This document shows positions 52,101-61,100 of a stretch of DNA of 64,000 nucleotides, piece by piece. The stretch lies in contig JABAKD010000009.1 in the NCBI GenBank assembly GCA_012845835.1, positions 12,509,455 through 12,573,454 of the forward strand, in the 5' to 3' direction. Within the stretch, counting starts at the first letter, position 1, and every line of letters starts with the position of its first letter. This DNA is from Undaria pinnatifida (lineage: Eukaryota; Sar; Phaeophyceae; Laminariales; Alariaceae). The position numbers and the translations under genes were made by a program. Under the pieces are notes generated by a model. The model worked only from the letters and a program-made list of their open reading frames with translations. It was not told the DNA's origin and did not search any database.

Positions 52101-55057
52101 TCTAGGAAGGCGAAGGTTTATCGTCTATGGTCTGAAGACTACGGCTACGATTGAAATAAGTACCCCCCCGCGCTCAGTTTCACGCTTGGTGCACGCCATG
52201 TCTGCCTGGTCGGTGAACACCTAACTTGCTTCGCCCTGGCGTCATAGAATAGGAGATGCGAGGGCCAATGGCCTCATTTTAACTCAACGGTTATGCGTGA
52301 AATGAGTACCCCCCCCCCCCCCGCCACCCCCGGCCTTCCCCTCCCCTCCTCAACAAAGCACCACGATAACAAGGACACGCCTGCCCATCACCGCGCAAAA
52401 CCCGCTGACCAAACTCACGGTTCGCGCCTGCGTTTCATCCGCCTCAGCACCAAAACCCTTTTCTTTTTTCATAGGGCATAAACATACACAACGGTGTGGT
52501 GTACAAACACCATTAAATTAGTTCAGTGTACGTCGACAGTTGTCCTTTCCTTTTTTCAACGAAACAAAAGAAAAAAAAACCTCGACTCCGGAGCCTAAAG
52601 AAAATGAGTGCACCATTACGCACGTAGCATGCGTTTCCACCTCCGCCCCGCCCACCCCACTCTAAAACTTCCCGTTTCCAGTCTCCAACCTCGCGACAGC
52701 AGCAGCATCGTAGATCGCGGTCGCCCCGGTGGCGTATCAGGTATTATCCTCGAGCCTGGTATAGGTCAGGTTCGTGAGTTCGAATCCCCCCGAGTACATA
52801 CTCGTATAAATTCGTGGGGGCTTTTTCTTGTGCACAAATTGACTTGCGGAAAACGCGAGAGCGTGAGTTAGCAACACTCGATGAAAAATCGACAAGCAGT
52901 GGGATTGCTGAACCCTATGCGCGACGAAAATTGAAGGCAAGAACCGGGGGGGAGACGGGACGACACCTGTGACCACGGCTTGTCCAGAAGCTGGAAAGTA
53001 ACAGTGTGAGAAAAAAAAAAGGTGCTCATCAGATACCCACCAGTATCCTGTACTCCGTCGTATGCGCTTTGCTTTTCTATAACCCGCCGTGTCTTTGCCT
53101 CTCTCCTGGATGGCAGCTCATCTCCACCAAACTCGCTCTCTCATACTCGCATGTATACTCCCCTGATCAACATGCCTTCCAAAATATAGTAACATCCATT
53201 CCCGCTCCACGTAATATCCATTCCCGCTCCACAAAACCGCAGATTCCCCACGTTCAGTCTTACACGTCAGTTCACGGGTGAGGTATACCAACAGAGCTCC
53301 TCATGTCAAGAAATTCAGAAACGTTGGGTACGCCCCGCCCCGCCACTACGCTGCTGACACCTTCCATCTACCATAAAAGTGCATCAATTTTTTTATGAGG
53401 CAAATCTACTTGAAGAGCTCTCTCTCTACCTCACCGAAAACCTTTTTTTTTTCCGAATATAAACATGCACACCGAAAGCACAATCCGAAGAACAGGTTCA
53501 CGGCCTTTAGGTATGCAAAACGTTAGCACTGCAAAAAAAACAAACGCATTTAGGCCGTTTCTTATGCAGTCGGATTCCGCCAGTCGAAAACGGCCCTTTT
53601 CGACTGGACTTTTTTTCGACTGGATTCTTCTGGTCCTTCTTATCGTCAGTCAAAGTCGATTTTATAGTTTTCGTGCTCTTCCTAGAGGCGGTTGGTGTGA
53701 GGGGGTACTGCTGTACAGCAGTCGAAATCGGTTGGCAGCTCTGTGCTTCGCGCTTTCTCCGCGAGCAACGGCTCGGCGAACCCTCGTCCCAGCGAATTGG
53801 TGGCTTTGGGCTTAGCCGAAAGCCGCCAAAGCTACGTTGGTGGAGTTTCACTCAGCCGAGAGCCGCCAAAGCTACAGCAGCCGCAGCGGTTGTTGGCAGC
53901 ATGGGATCGAGACCGCGCGGTGCTGCCGTCGTGTGATACACGCTGCTGGCGAGCAAAACTAGGAATGCGCCACGCTGACTTGCTGCGAGAAGCAACAGCA
54001 GGGGTAGCCAAGCCAGCGTCAGCGCCTTGTATGATAATACTGCAGTGTGGTACAGTACTTGGTATGGGTGTGTGGCCGTGTGGGTATGCGTTTGGTGGTG
54101 GCATGAGCGATGCGATCGGTTCAAAAAACACGTGTTAAACTTTTTCGACTGGGTTTTTCGACTGGAGGATCCAGTCGAAAAAGTCGAGTTTTTCGACTGG
54201 ATCCGCCAGTCGGATTTCTCAGTCGAAAAAAAGTTGAGTCGAAAAAGCCCTTTTTCGACTGCGTAAGAAAGCCCGATTTGGGCTTCAGTCGAAAAAGGCC
54301 GTTTTCGACTGACAAATCCGACTGCATAAGAAATGGCCTTACAACTCAAAAAGAAAATCTACTCTAACTCCAAGTGTTTCGTCCCCATATCGGCACTGCG
54401 GTGCTAAAAGGGTCAAGGAACCCCGTCATTCATTAAAAAAAGTCTAGCCAAAAAACGGTATACCTTAATACCCCCCCCTTGGCACGCGTCACGACAACGT
54501 AGCGGGGTGGTAGTCACGACAACGGGGAGGTTTAACCCCTTTAGAGCCCCCGAATCCCTCTCTATACTAAGGCCAAGTAATTTTGTCCCCCAAAACGGGT
54601 TTCCAGTTGTAAAAGGGGTTAACACCCGTCCCCCGGTTTCACGCCTTATATTTCGCACGTAACTATGCCGCATCCATCTTTCTCGACCCTTCACCTTGGC
54701 CGTGTAGCCTTCCGTCTGCCCCCTCGCAGCCCCGATCTGCTCCTCGAGGTCGGCGTTGCGAGTCGTCGTTGCCTTCAGAGTGAGCCGCGTCTCGGCGAGC
54801 TGCCGCTGGGTCGATTCTAGGTCGGACTTGAGGTGGACCCGTTCTTCTTCAGAGAGGAGGTCATCCTCCAGCCGCTTTACCTGAAAAATGGCACAATAAC
54901 GGCGTTAAGCGATGCACACCAACAAAATCGAAGAAGAGCAACTGAATTATCGTCCCCCTCACTCCATCACTACGACGACGACAAAAGCAACAGCAACAAC
55001 AAAAACGCCGACACCACCACCAACAGCAGCAACAGCAGCAACAGCAGCAACAGCAGC

Positions 55058-55146
<89 letters not shown>

Positions 55147-58100
55147 CTACTACTAATAGCCAAAAACACGACTAAAAGACACGGCAAGGCAAACAACTGA
55201 TAAATAACAACAGAACAAAAAACGTTTCGCACCGGTACCAAATAACGACTAAAAATAAAAACAGTTCAAACAAAACAGCTCCACTAACACGGCCACAAAA
55301 AGCATTTACGTAGCAAAGAAAATGGCGAAAACCGACGCCCTCCCACCTTGGTCTTCAGGTCGACCACTTGGACAGTGAGCTCCATCCGAACGGCATCCGA
55401 TTCTTCACACAGCTCTGCCTTGCCCCGAGCAAGCTCCTTCAGGCTCGAAACCTTCGGTCCACGCAAACAACATAACAGGGATGCGTTGAGGCGGATGTAG
55501 AGAAAGGGAAAGAGCAGACGCGAGCAGGAAAAAAAATACACACCGGGACACGCGATGAGGGACAAGGAGAGGGGGGTGGGAGGGGGGAGGGCGAGACAAA
55601 AGAGGGGGGAGGAGGGGTCGGGGGTCGAGGGACAGTGGTCACGACCGTGCGAGAAAGAAGCTCAATATAGATTTTCAACAAACAGAAGGAGATACCTTGA
55701 AGAAGAGCCGTAAGTCTTGGTCTTAGTTTTTTCAACGTCACGCGACCAACTCGCCACCGTTTACCGACAGCGAGGGAGCCAATATAGTAATTCCTTCCGT
55801 AGTTATCGTTCTGTTCCATTCATCCTCCGCGCGGTATCATCCCTCGAATGCCTTCGAGACGCAGACAAGACTAAAGCCCAAGCCCGGATACAGAGCAGTG
55901 CCGCAGTAAATACGGCGACGTGGTAAACCGTGAAGAAGGGCACACAAAAAAAATAAATGGCAATCACATTCCTTACCTGTTCACACATGCTTTCTGCGAG
56001 TTTTTCGGCCTCTTTCTTGAGCGCCTCGGTCTCGGAGGCGCGTTTGTCCGCGGCTTCCTTTTCTGCAATTTCCGCACTGTTGTGTCAAACGAAAAACAAA
56101 GGAATCAAAGAGCAAACGTCAAGCAAGGGGTAAAAATAAAAACCAACAACAAACAACAAACAACAGGAGAGCATGCAATCAAGACTTGAGAAAAGCAAAA
56201 ACAAATCTTGTTCACGCACACTTTGCAAGGCAGACATTGAAGACAATAAAACAAGACTTTAATAACAGCGTAACCAACCGATCAACCAACAAACAGCCAT
56301 CAATCAATCACTCAACCAAATCAATTAATCAAACCAGAAAAAAAACAAAAATATTAAGGAGCCGCCAAACACCGACGGCGATCGACTACACCCCCCCCCC
56401 CGTCTCCCCCTCCCTTTCGCACCTGAGCCTCGCTTCCAACCTCGCAGCCTCTTCCCTCGCCGCCTCCACCTCCCGGGCGCTCCTATCGTCACATGCGGCA
56501 ACAGCCTCCCGAAGCTTCCTAGCCGCCTCCTCCGCCGCCCCCGCCCTCTTCTCTTCCCTTCCCAGAGACGCCTCAAGCACCTTCACCCGCTGCTGCACAA
56601 CCTCCATCTCCCTTCCCGCCAACGACAGCTCCTCTCCGACCGAAACGAGCTCTTTTTTCTTCGCGGCCGTTTCCTCCCCAAGCGCCGCTAGCCCCTCCTC
56701 CAGCCGCGCCACCTCCGAGCGCGCCACGACAAGCTCTTTCTCCGTGCCAAGACCTTTCTCGGTCAAGGCAGCCAACGCCTCCTCAAGACCTTTGCGCACC
56801 TCTTCCCCCGCCTCAAATGCATGCTGCGCCTCCAACAGCTCCTCTTCTTTGCCGCTCAGCTCAGCCCTTGTACTAGCCAGGGCGGCTTCCGCCAGCCCCA
56901 GCTCCGCCACCTTATCTTCCAACTCGCCGCTCTTCGTCGCAACCGCCGCTTCCCCAGCCTCCACCGCCGCGAGCGTCGCCACCTCGCCCATCTCAATCGC
57001 CTTCCCCGCCTCCACCAACTCCTCTTCCTTGCCGCTCAGCTCAGCCTTTGTACCAGCCAGGGCGGCCTCCACCAGCCCCAGCTCCGCTAGCTTGTTCTCC
57101 AACTCGCGGCTCTTCGCCGCGACCGCCTCCTCCCCAGCCTCCACCGCCGCAGTCATCGCCAGTTCTCCTTTCTCAATCGCGTGCCCCGCCTCCACCAGCT
57201 CCTCCTTTTTAGTGCTCAGCTCAGCCATCGTGCTAGCCAGGGAAGTCTCCGCCACCCCCAACTCGGCCACCTTGACCTCCAATTCCCGGCTTTTAGCAGC
57301 GACAGCCGCTTCCCCAGCTTCCACCGCCGCGCGCAACGCCATCTCTCCCTTCTCAATCGCCTGCTTCGCCTCCGCCAGCTCCTCATTCTTGCCACTCAGC
57401 TCAGCCTTCGTATTAGCCAGGGCGGTCTCAGCCAGCCCCAGCTCCGCCACCTTGTCCTCCAACTCCTGACTCTTCGTCGCGACCGCCGCTTCCCCATCCT
57501 TCACCGCCTTCTTCGTCGCCTCCTTCCCTTCCGCAAGCGCTGCCGCCGTCGCCGATGCCGCTGCCACCGCCGCAGCCTCCGCCTCCACCGCCGCTGCCAT
57601 TTTCGCCTTTTCCATCCTTTCCGCCACCACCACGGCCTCCACCCGCGCACGCTCCACCTCCTCCGCCAACCGAGCAACATCAGCAGAAAGCGTCTCTGCC
57701 TCGCTCTCAGCCGCGACAGCGCGCGCTTGGTACTCAAAGCACGAATCTCGCACAACCTTAAGTTCGCCCTCCAAGTCCGTCGCGCGTGCCTCAGCCTCCG
57801 TCGCCGCAGCTCGCGTCTGCGCGATCGAACCCTCCAGCTCTGTGACGATATCGCTCGCCGAGGCTAGGTCCTGACGCATCCCTAGGTTAACCGATTCCAG
57901 ACCCTTGAAAGCTAGAGAGACAGACTCGTGGCGCTGAGTTACCTCGGCCAGATCGGCCTCGGTGGCACTCTGCTTGGTGATGGCGGCGGTTAGCTCGGCC
58001 TGCTGCACCTCTTCGGTAGCCTGTGCAAACGGGAGAGGGAGAGGGAGAAGGAGTTCCAATGTACAAAACAGGGGGTTCGTCGTAACGCTGGGATCTCTAA

Positions 58101-61100
58101 CAATAAACGGCGGACAGACCACATAGCAGACAGGAAATGTTGATGACTCGAACAAACTCGAAACACAAAAAAAATATCAAAAGAGGTGTGGGCTCATCAA
58201 CTGTGCTGTTATACTGATATTGCATCTTCGCTCGTCCATCATCGTTGCATCAGGCGGCATAAAAAGCAGCACCACGACCCCCCCCCCCCTCCCTCCCCCC
58301 CACACCCACACCTCCCTCACCTCCAAACCCTTAATAATGTCCCTTAGGCCATGAATCTCGTCGACCAGCCTATCCTCATCCGCTACAAGCTCCGTCAACA
58401 TCTGGCCCAGCTCCTCTACCTTCTCCTCCGCCCTCTCCTGCTCCTCCACCATCCCTCTGAACACCCCCACATCGAGCGCCACCTCCCCCAACCCCACTTC
58501 CCCCCTCTCCACCACCCCCTCCACATCCCTTGCCGTCCACCCCACCCCCTCACCACCCCCAACCCCGCCCCCCTCCAACAACATCCTAACCCCTTCCGCA
58601 TACGCCTCAGCAGCCTCCAACTCTTGCCCTAGCAGCTCCACCTCCTGCTCCCGTTCCGCACACGCCTCCTCGGCCTTCACCCTTAACGCCTCCTGAGCCA
58701 ACTTAAAGAATTCCTGCCCATCCCCGCGCCTATTCGCCTCCTCCAGCTCCCCTTCTACAAGCGCTACCTTTGCTTCTACTTGGAGAAGGCTCCCCTGAGC
58801 CACGCAGGCACGGGCAACGCCCGCAGCAATGGCACGGCGTAGGTCTTCCGCGGCGCGTTCAAGGCTAACTTGGAGGTCGTCTGCGCGACCCTGGCTGAAC
58901 TCTGCTTGCTCCGAGAGCGTGTCGTAGTCGTCTTGGAGTTGCTTGAGCCGACCCTCCAGCTGTTGTGAGGATGGAAGTGGTGGCGATGTGAAGACGGCGA
59001 AAAAACAACAACAAACAGACGAGCAACAAAGAGACGAAGACGAGGGCGGAACGTGTTAACTAGCCGTCTTGAGGTCCAGGCCAAGCGTTTGAAAAAAAAG
59101 ACGGAGCGCGGTCTTATTTATCAACCTCCAAGAAAGGAATAGGGTGTGAAGCAGTACAATCACCGTCGTGCCGTGCGCGTGTCGTGCACCCATCTCCCCG
59201 AGTTTTACTTCTGACACTTTCCCTACCCCAATAGCGCGGATTACTTTCGCGTGGCCGATGACCTACTCAAGTCACTTCTTGTCAACACGTTTCCCCCCGC
59301 TTGAGTCGCAAAAGGGCTAAGCAGGAGCAACAAAATCGACAACAACAACGACAACAACAACGACAACAACAACAACAACAACAACTGAACAACAACTGAA
59401 CAACAACAACTGAACAACATCAACTGAACAACAACAACAACAACAACAACAACAACCTCCGGCAAGGAAAGCCTTGTCCACAAAGAGAAAAAAAAAAGGT
59501 ACAAACGTCTGCGTGTGACAGCGAAACATCGGGCACAGACTCTCAACAAAAAACACCAGCCAGCTTCAATAGCGAGGCGAAACGAGGCGTGGCGTGGCGT
59601 GGCGCGGGGCGGTGGGGTGCGGTGCAGCACCGCTCCTTACCGCTACTACGGCCGAACACAACAGACGCAGACGCAAGCATCACCGATGGGATTGAAGCCG
59701 CCGAGGGAAGAAGAGCTTGCACCCGCTCCACCACATGAAACAGATATCACGAGCCCTCTTTCTCGATAGGCGCGACAGAGCGCGAGCCACAGAGCAACTT
59801 CGAAAAGAAGAACATCACTAAAACAAACTGCCGGCAGCACAGTTAGTTCATACTCGCATTCAGATACGAGTGCTAAAAAAACATTCCAATCGATCTGGAC
59901 CACCTGGTACACATCATCCCTCTCCTTCCCGCCCGCCCCCGCCCGCCCCCGCCCCCGCCCCCCCTGCATCCTTTCTTCCTTGCCCTATCCCCGCCCTCCG
60001 TCCACCCTTCCATCCAAACTCTCTCCTACCCAAAAAAAAAATGATACGGTAGAGCGGCACCTTTTGTTTTTTGTTCAGAGACTCTTCACACCTAAGGAGG
60101 CCAAACAAAATAGCCAAACAAAGGTATAGCTAATAATTCTATCGTAGCACGCGTTCCCGTTCCCGCTCCCACTCCTCAAACAGTAGGGCTTTTGAGTTGG
60201 CTGCACGTAACAACCCCTCCCTGGTGGTCATCAACCCATTTCTAACTCCTGAAACTATCCCAGTCTAACTCCAAGTATTTCGTTCCCACGTCGGGAGTGC
60301 GGTGCTAAAACGGTTATCACACACACCTGTTGGGGCTTCCGAGGAAAAACTGACCAGCAAAAACTGACGTTTACAGCATCGACCATTCGAAGCAACCAAC
60401 GCAACGCGGGCTGCTTGGATACTGGTGGTATATTTCATATCCGAAGTGCAATAATACAACAAGGTACACGACATGATCCCGTTCGCGCTGCCGCGAACTG
60501 ACGGAGACGGTGGACAGCATCGCATCTGTCATGTCATTGATCGCTATACCCGGTCCTCAAAAGGGTCAACAGGGTGTCGGAAAACAAGCCAACTAACCGA
60601 CTCAAGTCCTTAAAAAAAAGCTATCAACAGCTTTACGGAAGGATATTCGACTTACATCGGAACGGCATCTACGCTATATTGTCGGAGGGCAAAAACAATA
60701 ATAATAAGAACAATAGCAACACGCAACACGCCGAGCCGCAAACGCGGCAGACGGATACACGCACACAGAACAACGCGCAACACGCCGAGCCGCGAACGCG
60801 ACAATCAGATACAAGAACGCAGAACCCCCCCTAAACGCCACACGCAACCCCAACTGAAACACCTACGTTATATAGACCAAGCTCTAAATTCGTCTGCGCT
60901 GCTAGGCGATACTTGTCGGGTAGATTTTTTTTTTTTGGTTTTCAATTGACTCTCCACTCCTTTTCTATATAACACCCCCCCGTGATTTCAAGCCAACCAC
61001 GTCCCTAACGGCAAGCTTGTTAACACCAACAAATACAACTTGTCGGTGACTTACGGCCATCCAACTCACAGCTACCAACCAGGCGCAAAAAAAAAGACAA

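Larger units (their letters stand above)
50846..54694 (-). other. 3.8-kb intron of coiled-coil gene, dense in elements
   Basis: Phase-0 intron. Contents: the exon-relic duplication, the 20-bp array, two GAGGGTCTATGG repeats, a SINE, the Harbinger-like MITE, a mini-MITE and a diverged mini-MITE fragment (54357-54413). Confidence 0.75.

Noticed and set aside
56186-57867. Long plus-strand Ser/Ala-rich and Leu/Arg-rich frames
   Set aside because: Antisense of the coiled-coil exon; the 180-bp repeat keeps them open.
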